Shown here one piece after another: positions 1 to 6,641 of a stretch of 9,777 bases of DNA. Source of the DNA: an uncultured Spirochaetales bacterium. GTDB taxonomy: Bacteria; Spirochaetota; Spirochaetia; Sphaerochaetales; Sphaerochaetaceae. The position numbers and the translations under genes are program-made. The stretch is taken from the NCBI GenBank assembly GCA_945947045.1, contig CAMEXG010000072.1, positions 1-9,777 on the forward strand, written 5' to 3'. Every line of letters begins with the position of its first letter. The stretch's first letter is position 1. A model generated the notes under the pieces. That model saw only the letters and a list, made by a program, of their open reading frames with translations. It was not told where the DNA came from and did not search any database.

Positions 1-70
1 TGGGATGTCCACATACATTAACACCAAGTCTTCTGCACTGCTTAAATCTAGGAGTAAAATTTCTTCCCAT
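1..70 (-). CDS. rpsD: 30S ribosomal protein S4, N-terminal fragment (runs off the left edge)
   Basis: Reading leftward from an ATG at 70, the first 23 codons give MGRNFTPRFKQCRRLGVNVC followed by G-H-P. This matches the conserved S4 start (P-R/K-F-K-x-x-R-R-L-G-V-x-x-x-G-x-P). S4 is a primary 16S rRNA-binding protein that nucleates assembly of the small-subunit body. In several bacteria it represses its own mRNA. A GGAGGG ribosome binding site lies 8 bases before the ATG (79-84), which fixes the start. A promoter of its own (123-152) suggests transcription separate from the broken nuclease gene upstream. Only about a tenth of the protein is inside the window, so intactness cannot be judged. 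The identification rests on a short but very characteristic stretch. Confidence 0.83.
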   Translation of the reverse strand, partial: MGRNFTPRFKQCRRLGVNVCGHP

Positions 71-122
71 GATTTATACCCTCCAGTTAGAATTTTAGGT
101 TTTGCCGGAAACCGACTCATAC

Positions 123-152
123 AATCTAACCCAAAGAGGAGGAAAGTGTCAA
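123..152 (-). promoter_or_regulatory. Predicted sigma-70 promoter for rpsD
   Basis: On the minus strand a perfect -35 box TTGACA (147-152) is followed after 18 bases by TAGATT (123-128, four of six to TATAAT). Transcription would begin near 116, giving a leader of about 46 bases. The leader can form a small hairpin, GGTTT pairing with AAACC across a 6-base loop (98-113), just before the ribosome binding site. Whether that takes part in S4 autoregulation is speculation. Confidence 0.5.
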
Positions 153-318
153 TTTATCCATATAGTTATATGCGATAAAATATTCTTATCTAAGCTTTTA
201 TAATAGTTTTTTTCTTTACTTCATAAGACATTCTTGGAGATGGCGGCTTCTTGCAAAAAAGACGACATAACACTATCTATGCCACTGAATATCTTTGTTT
301 TATCTACAAGGTGTAAGT

Positions 319-1298
319 TTAAAGAGTCTCTTTCTTGTACTCTTCTCTCTTCTTTAGGAAATCTTCTACTGTCATATTTACTGACACTGCGGCTTCATCA
401 ATGGTTATTCTTCCAGCATTCAAGAACTCAATTATGGCCTCAAGACGTCCTTCTTCTCTGCCTTCTTCTCTACCAGCTTCTTTTATTGCATCACCTAAAT
501 TACACACCTTCGTCACCTCTCTTTCTATTTCCTCGGTCATCGCTATTCTATAAATACCGCTCAGTATCTCCATCCTTCTCTCCAAAGGCATTGTCGAGGA
601 GAGCAGAGCTGAGAGTAGTCCTGTTATGGAATCTTCGCTATATTCCGAATCTTTTCCAAGCTTTATGACCACCACCTCCATTTTATCGTAATCGGCTTCG
701 TTTATAAAGCTTTTTTCCAGTACGTCTTCCTTTGTCATCCTATATCGCGTTATGCTGCTCTTCTCCCTTTTGTCTTCGATGTTTGGGCTTATCCATATGG
801 AGTACACCTTCTGTATCTTCTGGTAGTCGGAATTTGTAAAGACAGTCCCATACTCTATGAAATCATTCGGGCGCAGTAGTATAGGCCTCTTGTAACAAGG
901 GAATACTTTTCTTTGTCCTCGTTCTGTATCTCTATGTTTATAAATATGAATACGTCACTCTTTCCCCCTGGGATGTTGGCCCTTAGCCTGATGTCATAAT
1001 AGACAGTCCCTTCACTAGTTGACTTTGACTCGGAGTTCAAGAGCGTAACTCTTTCGTTTCCTCCGAGTGTTTCAGACCTGTCAGGCTCGTCCTGGTGTAC
1101 CGCCTCCTCTGAAACGGAGACTTCGCTTATACAGTTTGACGCTATAAATGAAACGTCATAGTCGGCGAACTCCTTCGTGTTAAGCTTCAGTATCCAGGCC
1201 ACAACGTCCTTGAACGACATCAGCTTCTTGGATGCCGCGTCATAGTGCGGGCTGTCACCGAAAGCCTCCATGCTTCGTGCAATGGCTGTGCTTTGCAT
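319..1298 (-). pseudogene. Rpn-family PD-(D/E)XK nuclease / putative transposase, disrupted by a frameshift
   Basis: Two adjoining reading frames together encode one Rpn-type protein of about 325 residues, near the family's usual length. The N-terminal part (855-1298, 147 residues) holds the nuclease core: Y-D102-I-R-L-R-A, then E123-I-Q125 in a NIEIQNED context, followed by TRGLYYCARMIS. It then hits TAG at 855-857. Skipping to the next frame continues as EYGTVFTNSDYQKIQKVYSI, exactly the expected family sequence, and runs to TAA at 319-321. The C-terminal part has the typical highly charged helix with repeated GREEGREEGR. One base lost or two gained near 856 explains the break. The start at 1298 has an AAGGAGGA ribosome binding site (1303-1310). 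Family members promote RecA-independent recombination and are often scattered in multiple copies. The N-terminal fragment keeps the visible catalytic residues, so residual activity is possible but unlikely. A sequencing error is the main alternative. Confidence 0.85.
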
Positions 1299-1559
1299 TG
1301 ATTCCTCCTTTTGGTTCTTTAGAAGAATTGCTTCTTCACTATATAGAACGCAAAAATCCTGAAAACTGTCGTGTTTTTGGATCTAGGAGGCAGAACTATC
1401 CCTCAAAAGATAACACTTTTGTGATAAGTGCTACCACTTTAGGTAATACATATAATTTGACTTAATCTGAATAGATAACACTGATAAGAAGTATTTGATA
1501 GACATCCAGCAGATTGAGTTTTTTCTGACATAGTTAGAAATCTGGAGTACACTTTTCAC
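1299..1559. promoter_or_regulatory. Intergenic region upstream of the sugar unit with a duplicated GATAACACT motif
   Basis: This 261-base gap separates divergent genes and must contain the control region of the transporter/hydrolase pair. GATAACACT occurs at 1409-1417 and again at 1474-1482, starts 65 bases apart (about six helical turns). Each copy is followed by GATAAG, directly in the second copy and after five bases in the first. The first copy also carries a CACTT/AAGTG inverted repeat (1414-1418 with 1426-1430). This looks like a pair of operator sites, but no regulator gene is in the window. I could not assign a convincing -35/-10 pair for the plus strand. Confidence 0.4.
1356..1382. 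repeat. Hairpin upstream of the nuclease remnant
   Basis: ATCC (1356-1359) pairs with GGAT (1379-1382), and AAAAC (1362-1366) with GTTTT (1373-1377), around a TGTCGT loop, with a small bulge between the two stems. Read on the minus strand the outer stem is followed by TTTTTG, which resembles a weak intrinsic terminator. It sits about 60 bases before the nuclease gene start. It could stop stray transcription or be part of the boundary of a mobile unit. No clear terminal inverted repeat was found at the other end near 319. Confidence 0.35.
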
Positions 1560-2807
1560 ATGAAAAAAAGTATTTGGCCTTCAATCATCACAATAGGACT
1601 AGCAGGGCAGATTGCCTGGACAGTTGAGAATATGTATTTCAACGTGTTTCTTTATAACACGATCTCCCAGGATTCTGGATATATAGCAACCATGGTGGCT
1701 CTCTCCGCTATAACTGCCACATTCACTACTCTGTTCATGGGTACTGTCTCAGATAGGATTGGAAAAAGAAAGCCATTTATGACATGGGGATATGTAATAT
1801 GGGCTCTGACAGTAGCAGCCTTTGCCTTTGTATCTCCTACATCTTTGAAAAGCGTAGGAGTGGCGGCAACCATGATTGTTGTCCTCGACTGCGTCATGAC
1901 ATTCTTCGGCTCGACATCTAATGATGCAGTATTCAATGCATATGTGACAGAAAGCGTTGAAAATGAGAGAAGGACAAAAGTCGAGAGCGTCATTCAGATA
2001 ATGCCAATGGCGGCAATGCTGATAGTCTTTGGCGTGTTGGATGGTTTTACACAGAAGGGAGAATGGAGAACATTCTTCCTAATCACTGCCATTATTATGC
2101 TTATAGCAGGCACTCTCTCATTCTTCTTTATTAAGGAAGAGAAGAGAGAAGGAAAAAGAGATGAGAAGTTCTTATCGAACCTAATATATGGTTTTCTTCC
2201 ATCAACAGTCAAAGATAACAAAAGGCTCTATATCTCTCTTCTTGCCTTCGGCATTAATGCAATAGGTATGCAAGTCTTCTACCCTTACCTTATTATATAT
2301 ATCCAAAACTATCTTGGCTTCGATAACTATGTAATACTATTGGGTACTGTGCTTATCGTCTCTTCTATTGTTTGTGTTGTATTGGGGAAAATAGTAGACA
2401 AAGCGGGAAGAGTAAAAAGCTCATTTCCTTCTGTCATCATTATGGCTGTCGGTATGCTGATGATGTTCTTCTCCCGTAGTTTTATTATTACAACCATCTC
2501 AGGCGTCGTTATGATGACTGGATATCTAATCTCCACATCTGTCCTCTCATCTCTTGTAAGAGATTACACACCAAAAGGAAAGGAGGGGGAGATACAAGGG
2601 GTAAGAATGATATTTCAAGTTATGATTCCCATGATCATAGGGCCATTCTTGGGCTCATCAATTATAAAAGGATCAAATCTTACATATATTGAACTTGGTG
2701 TAGTAAAGAGTGTTCCTACTCCAAATGTATTTCTTTTGGCATCAGTCATTACACTCTTCTCCCTTCTTCCACTTATAGTCTTAAAAAGAAGCGAGGTGAA
2801 AAGATGA
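1560..2807 (+). CDS. MFS sugar transporter, GPH/MelB-like (glycoside cation symporter type)
   Basis: A 415-residue, very hydrophobic protein with about 12 predicted membrane helices. The start, with KSIWPSIITIGLAGQIAW and then E-N-M-Y-F-N-V-F, is typical of MFS_2-type sugar carriers. The cytoplasmic loop motif GTVSDRIGKRK (61-71) follows helix 2, and a degenerate second-half copy GKIVDKAGRVK (276-286) shows the usual two-fold duplication. A charged central loop (about 192-222) separates the two six-helix halves. The protein would sit in the inner membrane and import a sugar or small glycoside, probably with H+ or Na+. A GGAG ribosome binding site lies about 12 bases before the ATG, rather far, but no later start fits as well. 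The stop overlaps the start of the GH2 gene by ATGA, so the two are almost certainly co-translated. The substrate is unknown; import of the GH2 substrate is the natural inference. Confidence 0.85.
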   Translation: MKKSIWPSIITIGLAGQIAWTVENMYFNVFLYNTISQDSGYIATMVALSAITATFTTLFMGTVSDRIGKRKPFMTWGYVIWALTVAAFAFVSPTSLKSVGVAATMIVVLDCVMTFFGSTSNDAVFNAYVTESVENERRTKVESVIQIMPMAAMLIVFGVLDGFTQKGEWRTFFLITAIIMLIAGTLSFFFIKEEKREGKRDEKFLSNLIYGFLPSTVKDNKRLYISLLAFGINAIGMQVFYPYLIIYIQNYLGFDNYVILLGTVLIVSSIVCVVLGKIVDKAGRVKSSFPSVIIMAVGMLMMFFSRSFIITTISGVVMMTGYLISTSVLSSLVRDYTPKGKEGEIQGVRMIFQVMIPMIIGPFLGSSIIKGSNLTYIELGVVKSVPTPNVFLLASVITLFSLLPLIVLKRSEVKR

Positions 2808-4471
2808 TTCCATTTCCAGAGTACCCTCGCCCCCAGTTGGAAAGAAAAGAGAATTGGGTAGTCCTCAACGGTCTTTGGGACTTAAAAGTGCTGTCAAAAG
2901 AAAACAGAGTAATAAAAGAAGGAAAGATTCTCGTCCCCTTCAGCCCTGAATCTGAGAGGAGCGGGTTTGATCATATTACCGGACCTGATGAGACTCTAAT
3001 CTACTCGACCCATATCTCGCTCCCATTTTCTTTTGACAAGGAAAAGGAAAGGATATTCCTTCACTTTGGTGCCGTCGACTATGAAGCGAAAGTATACATA
3101 GATGGAAGAGAAGTGGCAGAGCATAGAGGTGGATATCTTCCCTTCTCTATGGAAATAGATAAACCTATATTTGATCTTGAAGTAAGAGTCACTGATCCTT
3201 CTGATACAAAAGAGCAGGAAAGAGGAAAGCAGAAAATAAAACGAGGAGGCATTTGGTATACTCCACAAAGCGGCATATGGCAGAGTGTATGGGCGGAGAA
3301 GACTCCTAAAGATTATATAAAGGGCATAAAGATTACTCCTGACTTAAGTGGATTCTCCGTCATCGTCGATAAAGAAGGAAAGGGGGATTGCACTCTCACC
3401 CTCAGCGATAAAACATACACCCTCAAAGAAGGAAAAGAAACGAGGATAGATATAAACTCTCCCTCCTTATGGAGTCCCGAGGATCCTCATCTTTACTATT
3501 TCTCCATAACCTTTTCCTCCGATACAGTCTATTCTTATGTAGGACTAAGAACCTTTGGTGTGGGAGAAGACGAAAAGGGCATAAAGAGGCTCCTTCTGAA
3601 TGGCAAGCCATATTTCCATCATGGACTCTTGGACCAAGGATATTGGGATGGAGGCTTATACACTCCACTAACAGACGAAAGCATGGTGGAGGATATAAAA
3701 CTAATAAAAAGCATGGGTTTCAACACTCTGCGCAAACATATAAAAGTCGAGCCGTTAAGATGGTATTGGCACTGTGACAGGCTTGGAGTATTAGTTTGGC
3801 AGGATATGGTAAGCGGAGGAGGAAAGTATCTATTTGGTGTAATCTCCGCCCCGCTTATCTTAGGTTCCCACTTGAAGGACAACCACTATCTTCTCCTCAG
3901 ACGAAAAGACAAAGAAATGAGAGATGAATTTGAGAAGAACCTTTTTCAAATGATCGCTCATCTCTATAACGTCACATCCATCGCCATGTGGGTTCCTTTT
4001 AATGAAGCCTGGGGACAATTCGACAGTGTAAGAATCGGAAGGAAGGTGGAAGAGACAGATAAGACACGAACAGTAGATTATGCATCCGGGTGGCTTGATC
4101 AAGGTGAAGGAAACTTTAAGAGCCTCCATGTGTATTTCCGTCCATATAAGTATAAACCGGATAAAAAGAAACGTTGTGTAATCCTGACGGAGTTCGGTGG
4201 ATATGGAAGGGAGATAAAGGGGCATAGATATGGTGACGACACCTTCCAATATAAAGGCTTCAATAGCGAGAAAGAGCTGACGGATGCAGTTATCAAGATG
4301 TATAGACGAGACATAATCCCAGCTAAGAAACTGGGGCTTGCTGCAGCTATATATACTCAGCTATCGGATGTGGAAGATGAACTTAATGGTCTTATTACCT
4401 ATGACAGGAAAGTTATAAAGATGGATAAGGAAAGAATACTGGAGATGTCCAGGGAGCTGTTGGAGGAATAA
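2804..4471 (+). CDS. Glycoside hydrolase family 2 protein (beta-galactosidase / beta-glucuronidase-like)
   Basis: A 555-residue three-domain GH2 enzyme. It has an N-terminal jelly-roll sugar-binding domain (about 1-165, with NGLWDLKV near 22 and SGIWQSVW at 156-163), an Ig-like domain (about 166-255), and a TIM-barrel catalytic domain (about 256-555) opening with LLNGKPYFHHG. The acid/base is E401 in PFNEAWG and the nucleophile is E463 in LTEFGGYG; both are intact, so the enzyme should be active. It is much shorter than LacZ and near the small beta-glucuronidase size, with no extra C-terminal domains. No signal peptide is visible, so it should act in the cytoplasm on material brought in by the transporter. 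The ATG overlaps the transporter stop, and a GAGGTG ribosome binding site lies inside the end of that gene (2793-2798). Family 2 covers galactosides, glucuronides, mannosides and arabinosides; the substrate cannot be chosen from the sequence alone. Confidence 0.9.
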   Translation: MIPFPEYPRPQLERKENWVVLNGLWDLKVLSKENRVIKEGKILVPFSPESERSGFDHITGPDETLIYSTHISLPFSFDKEKERIFLHFGAVDYEAKVYIDGREVAEHRGGYLPFSMEIDKPIFDLEVRVTDPSDTKEQERGKQKIKRGGIWYTPQSGIWQSVWAEKTPKDYIKGIKITPDLSGFSVIVDKEGKGDCTLTLSDKTYTLKEGKETRIDINSPSLWSPEDPHLYYFSITFSSDTVYSYVGLRTFGVGEDEKGIKRLLLNGKPYFHHGLLDQGYWDGGLYTPLTDESMVEDIKLIKSMGFNTLRKHIKVEPLRWYWHCDRLGVLVWQDMVSGGGKYLFGVISAPLILGSHLKDNHYLLLRRKDKEMRDEFEKNLFQMIAHLYNVTSIAMWVPFNEAWGQFDSVRIGRKVEETDKTRTVDYASGWLDQGEGNFKSLHVYFRPYKYKPDKKKRCVILTEFGGYGREIKGHRYGDDTFQYKGFNSEKELTDAVIKMYRRDIIPAKKLGLAAAIYTQLSDVEDELNGLITYDRKVIKMDKERILEMSRELLEE

Positions 4472-4477
4472 GAAGCT

Positions 4478-4520
4478 ATGACAATGAAGACTGGATAATA
4501 CTCTAGGTATTCGTTGTCAT
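4478..4520. terminator. Hairpin between the converging GH2 and lipoprotein genes
   Basis: ATGACAA (4478-4484) pairs with TTGTCAT (4514-4520). Inside it, AATAC (4497-4501) pairs with GTATT (4507-4511) around a TCTAG loop. It lies 6 bases after the GH2 stop and 4 bases after the lipoprotein stop on the other strand, where a shared bidirectional terminator is expected. There is no T-run on either side and the two stems are separated by unpaired bases, so it is not a classic intrinsic terminator. Confidence 0.4.
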
Positions 4521-4524
4521 GACA

Positions 4525-5022
4525 TCAGAGTAAGTAATCTTTAGTGTTTTCCAGAGAAGAAATAAATAAATCAGAATCCAGGGAGTATGTATTGGAATCT
4601 GCTTTCAACGATACTTCTATGCTACTAGATTCCATCAAGGAAAGAGTGGAAGAAAGAGAAAGTACTGACGTTATTCTTATTTCAATTTCATCTTTTCCCC
4701 TTCCCTCCACAAATAAGAGTTCATTATTCTCTGTTTCAAATGAACCTTTGTCTGTTGAGAAGAATAGAGAAAGAGAATCTACATCCTTGATAGTACCTTT
4801 CGGAGCGAGGAGAGAATAATTGAGGGTAGCGTCCCCGATGATCTTTGATTTCTCAGTGGGAATCGTCATATCCATGACGACAGGAATCTCCCCTTTCAGT
4901 TTTACAGGTCTGAGAAATACTCTGATTCCATCCCTTGATACAAATGAATACGCCCTCTCTGTTGTAGAACAGGAAGAGAGAATCAGAAGAAATGACAATA
5001 GAATCAGAAAAATCTTCTTCAT
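4525..5022 (-). CDS. Putative lipoprotein of unknown function
   Basis: A 165-residue protein I do not recognise. It starts with MKKIFLILLSFLLILSSCSTT, a clear lipoprotein signal peptide with an L-S-S-C lipobox and acylated Cys at 18. The mature part is rich in Ser, Thr and Leu with alternating hydrophobic residues, suggesting a beta-rich periplasm-facing domain. There is no membrane helix after the signal. An in-frame ATG lies 15 bases upstream (5037), but I prefer 5022. It has TGAGGA (5028-5033) at proper spacing, and the signal peptide then begins with the standard MKK. The upstream ATG directly abuts a strong hairpin that would bury its GGAGG. It lies downstream of the TRL-like lipoprotein on the same strand and may be co-transcribed with it, with the hairpin tuning its expression. 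Confidence 0.75.
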   Translation of the reverse strand: MKKIFLILLSFLLILSSCSTTERAYSFVSRDGIRVFLRPVKLKGEIPVVMDMTIPTEKSKIIGDATLNYSLLAPKGTIKDVDSLSLFFSTDKGSFETENNELLFVEGRGKDEIEIRITSVLSLSSTLSLMESSSIEVSLKADSNTYSLDSDLFISSLENTKDYLL

Positions 5023-5037
5023 AATTATCCTCAGCAT

Positions 5038-5066
5038 GAAAGAGGCCTCCGAACGGAGGCTCTTTC
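5038..5066. terminator. Strong intergenic hairpin between the two lipoprotein genes
   Basis: A 13-bp stem with one bulged G: GAAAGAG plus CCTCCG on the left pairs with CGGAGG plus CTCTTTC on the right, around an AA loop. On the minus strand it starts 14 bases after the TRL-like stop and is followed only by a weak T-tract inside and after the stem. It probably terminates, attenuates or 3'-protects the upstream transcript. It ends directly against the upper possible ATG (5037) of the next gene. Confidence 0.65.
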
Positions 5067-5079
5067 ATCTTCCTTTAAA

Positions 5080-5358
5080 TCATTCTCCAGTAACGACTGT
5101 GGTGACATTAGTCCAAAGGAAATAACATGTAACCTTCTGGTCAACTGTGGAGATATTAGTAATATTTCCCTTCTTTGCAGCCTTCTGGATACCAGCGTCT
5201 GCTCCAAACATCGGAATACAGTTAAACAGATACATACCTGTAGATTCACCAACTTTCGTTCCAACAGGATTTGAAGTTGCGTTCACCGGAAGGGTTGTAG
5301 AACAACCGACCAGAGCCAGCAATGCAATAACCAATGTGATAGCAATAATCTTTTTCAT
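5080..5358 (-). CDS. TRL-like family lipoprotein
   Basis: A 92-residue small lipoprotein. The signal peptide MKKIIAITLVIALLALVGCS ends in an L-V-G-C lipobox with the acylated Cys at 19. The mature part matches the TRL-like family (the name comes from a tRNA-associated locus in Leptospira). It has a G-x-x-x-F-N-C-I-P-x-F-G-x-x-x-G-I-Q-x-A-A-K segment, then N-I-T-x-I-S-T-V-D-Q-K-V and a hydrophobic tail ending TVVTGE. The family is small, envelope-located and of unknown function, and common in spirochaetes. The start at 5358 has GGAGG at 6-7 bases. No tRNA gene is seen nearby despite the family name. It sits 77 bases after ychF on the same strand and 57 bases before the next lipoprotein gene. 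Confidence 0.8.
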   Translation of the reverse strand: MKKIIAITLVIALLALVGCSTTLPVNATSNPVGTKVGESTGMYLFNCIPMFGADAGIQKAAKKGNITNISTVDQKVTCYFLWTNVTTVVTGE

Positions 5359-5379
5359 TCTTTGCCTCCTGGTGAAAGT

Positions 5380-5407
5380 TTAATACCATTTACAAAAAAG
5401 TGTTCAA
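5380..5407 (-). promoter_or_regulatory. Predicted promoter for the TRL-like lipoprotein gene
   Basis: On the minus strand TTGAAC (5402-5407) and TATTAA (5380-5385) are separated by 16 bases; each matches four of six consensus positions. Transcription would start near 5373, giving a leader of about 15 bases that includes the GGAGG site. The boxes are moderate, so read-through from ychF remains possible. Confidence 0.4.
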
Positions 5408-5415
5408 CTATTTTT
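5394..5415 (-). terminator. Weak AT-rich hairpin with T-run after ychF
   Basis: Read on the minus strand, AAAAA and AGT pair with ACT and TTTTT around a 5-base loop, with one bulged T, and six Ts form the downstream arm. It lies about 20 bases after the ychF stop. The stem is nearly all A-T, so termination would be weak, and it overlaps the -35 box proposed for the next gene. Confidence 0.28.
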
Positions 5416-5435
5416 CAAAACCTAAACATTTTTAC

Positions 5436-6545
5436 TTACACATTAAATTTAAAGAACATAATGTCGCCGTCTTGGACAATGTATTCTTTTCCTTCAAGCC
5501 TCATCTTTCCGTTTTCTTTTACTTTGGCTTCGCTTCCATAGGTGACAAGATCATCGTAGTTATAGACTTCAGCCTTAATAAAGCCCTTTTCAAAGTCGGT
5601 GTGGATGATTCCTGCACACTGAGGAGCCTTGCTTCCTTCTTTGAAAGTCCAGGCTCTGTCTTCATCTTTTCCGGCTGTGAAGAATGTTCTGAGACCAAGA
5701 GCATGGTAAGCGGCTCTGACCAGATGGTTCAGACCACTTTCCTCTAATCCTACAGCATCCAAGAATTCTTTCTTCTCTTCTTCTGTATCCAAGGCGGCAA
5801 TCTCACTTTCGATTTTTCCACAGATGACCACTACAGGAGAATCATTATCTTTCTTGGCGACTTCCCTGACCCTTTTTACATACTCATTGTCTTCACCGAT
5901 GCTGTCTTCATCTACGTTACATACATAGATGACCGGTTTCATGGTAATAAGATGAAGGTCATATAACAAAGCTCTCTCTTCTTCATCAAAGCCCAGAGTT
6001 CTTGCCGGGATCCCCTCTTCCAAGGCAGACAGGAGCTTTTCATAAAGAGGAAGGACCTTTTCATTCTCCTTCTGCTGCTCTTTGCTTATTCTTCCCAGTT
6101 TAGATTGCTTCTGATAGCGTTTATCTACAGTTTCATAGTCAGAAAGGGCCAATTCGATATTGATGGTCTCGATATCACCTTCAGGGTCAATTTTATTATT
6201 GACGTGGATAATATCTGCATTGTCGAAGCATCTGACGACATGGGCGATTACTCCGACTTCCTTTATGGCGCCGAGAAATCTATTACCAAGGCCTTCCCCC
6301 TGGCTTGCACCTTTTACAAGCCCCGCAATATCTACAAACTCAACAGTTGCAGGAACCACTTTTGCAGGTGGAATAAGCTCTACGATCTTATCAAGCCTCT
6401 TGTCAGGGACGTTGACGATACCCACATTGGGATCGATTGTACAGAATGGATAGTTAGCCGCTTCAGCCGGGGCTGATGTGACGGCTGAGAATATTGTGGA
6501 CTTTCCTACGTTTGGAAGTCCTACTATGCCACAGTTAAGACTCAT
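5436..6545 (-). CDS. ychF: Ribosome-binding ATPase YchF (Obg-family P-loop protein)
   Basis: A 369-residue protein of normal YchF length. The P-loop is GLPNVGKST (9-17), followed by NYPFCTI (31-37) and the Walker B/G3 element DIAGLV (72-77). The G4 position reads N-V-D-E (210-213) instead of NKxD, the YchF hallmark linked to ATP rather than GTP preference. A coiled-coil insertion lies at about 135-180. A TGS domain closes the protein (about 284-368, including F-F-T-A-G-x-D-E-x-R-A-W-T and ending G-D-I-M-F-F-K-F-N-V). YchF binds ribosomes, hydrolyses ATP and is tied to stress response and translation start choice in other bacteria. The start is preceded by AAGGAAAAAGGAAA. The gene is divergent from hflX, another ribosome-associated NTPase. 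Confidence 0.97.
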   Translation of the reverse strand: MSLNCGIVGLPNVGKSTIFSAVTSAPAEAANYPFCTIDPNVGIVNVPDKRLDKIVELIPPAKVVPATVEFVDIAGLVKGASQGEGLGNRFLGAIKEVGVIAHVVRCFDNADIIHVNNKIDPEGDIETINIELALSDYETVDKRYQKQSKLGRISKEQQKENEKVLPLYEKLLSALEEGIPARTLGFDEEERALLYDLHLITMKPVIYVCNVDEDSIGEDNEYVKRVREVAKKDNDSPVVVICGKIESEIAALDTEEEKKEFLDAVGLEESGLNHLVRAAYHALGLRTFFTAGKDEDRAWTFKEGSKAPQCAGIIHTDFEKGFIKAEVYNYDDLVTYGSEAKVKENGKMRLEGKEYIVQDGDIMFFKFNV

Positions 6546-6606
6546 TTTCCTTTTTCCTTACCCCTAGAGTATGCATCAATTCCATTTCTTCTTCCACCCT
6601 GTCAGA

Positions 6607-6635
6607 TTCAAAACACGGCCTTATTCTGCTATGAT
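6607..6635 (+). promoter_or_regulatory. Extended -10 promoter placing transcription start at the hflX ATG
   Basis: TTCAAA (6607-6612, four of six to TTGACA) is followed after exactly 17 bases by TATGAT (6630-6635, five of six). TG-C precedes the -10, an extended -10 motif (6627-6629). Seven bases beyond the -10 is the A of the hflX ATG at 6642, so the mRNA would be leaderless or nearly so. Consistent with that, no GGAG-type ribosome binding site lies before this ATG, unlike nearly all other genes here. Confidence 0.6.
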
Positions 6636-6641
6636 GCTCAT

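Noticed and set aside
234..668. Plus-strand open frame of 144 codons (and a shorter one at 335-553)
   Set aside because: It lies antisense to the C-terminal half of the Rpn-family gene. Its Leu/Ser-rich composition is that of a reversed charged-helix coding strand, and it has no ribosome binding site or recognisable domain.
319..1382. An intact insertion sequence bounded by terminal inverted repeats
   Set aside because: The hairpin at 1356-1382 has no matching partner near 319 and no target-site duplication was seen, so only the nuclease remnant is supported.
1232..1465. Plus-strand 77-codon open frame across the Rpn start and the intergenic region
   Set aside because: It is half antisense to the Rpn 5' end, has no ribosome binding site, and its protein looks random.
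1457..1487. Possible promoter TTGACT...TGATAA for the transporter operon
   Set aside because: The spacing is 19 bases and the -10 matches only two of six positions, so it is not better than chance.
4544..5125. Plus-strand open frames opposite the two lipoprotein genes
   Set aside because: The minus strand there encodes two proteins with clear lipoprotein signal peptides and ribosome binding sites. The plus-strand frames have neither.
5031..5264. Minus-strand 77-codon frame spanning the TRL-like gene and the hairpin
   Set aside because: It is in a different frame from the recognisable TRL-like protein, runs through the hairpin and shows no family features.
5038..5358. A tRNA gene near the TRL-like gene, as the family name would suggest
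   Set aside because: No cloverleaf, T-loop (GTTCGA-like) or anticodon arm could be found around the gene. The hairpin at 5038-5066 is a simple stem.
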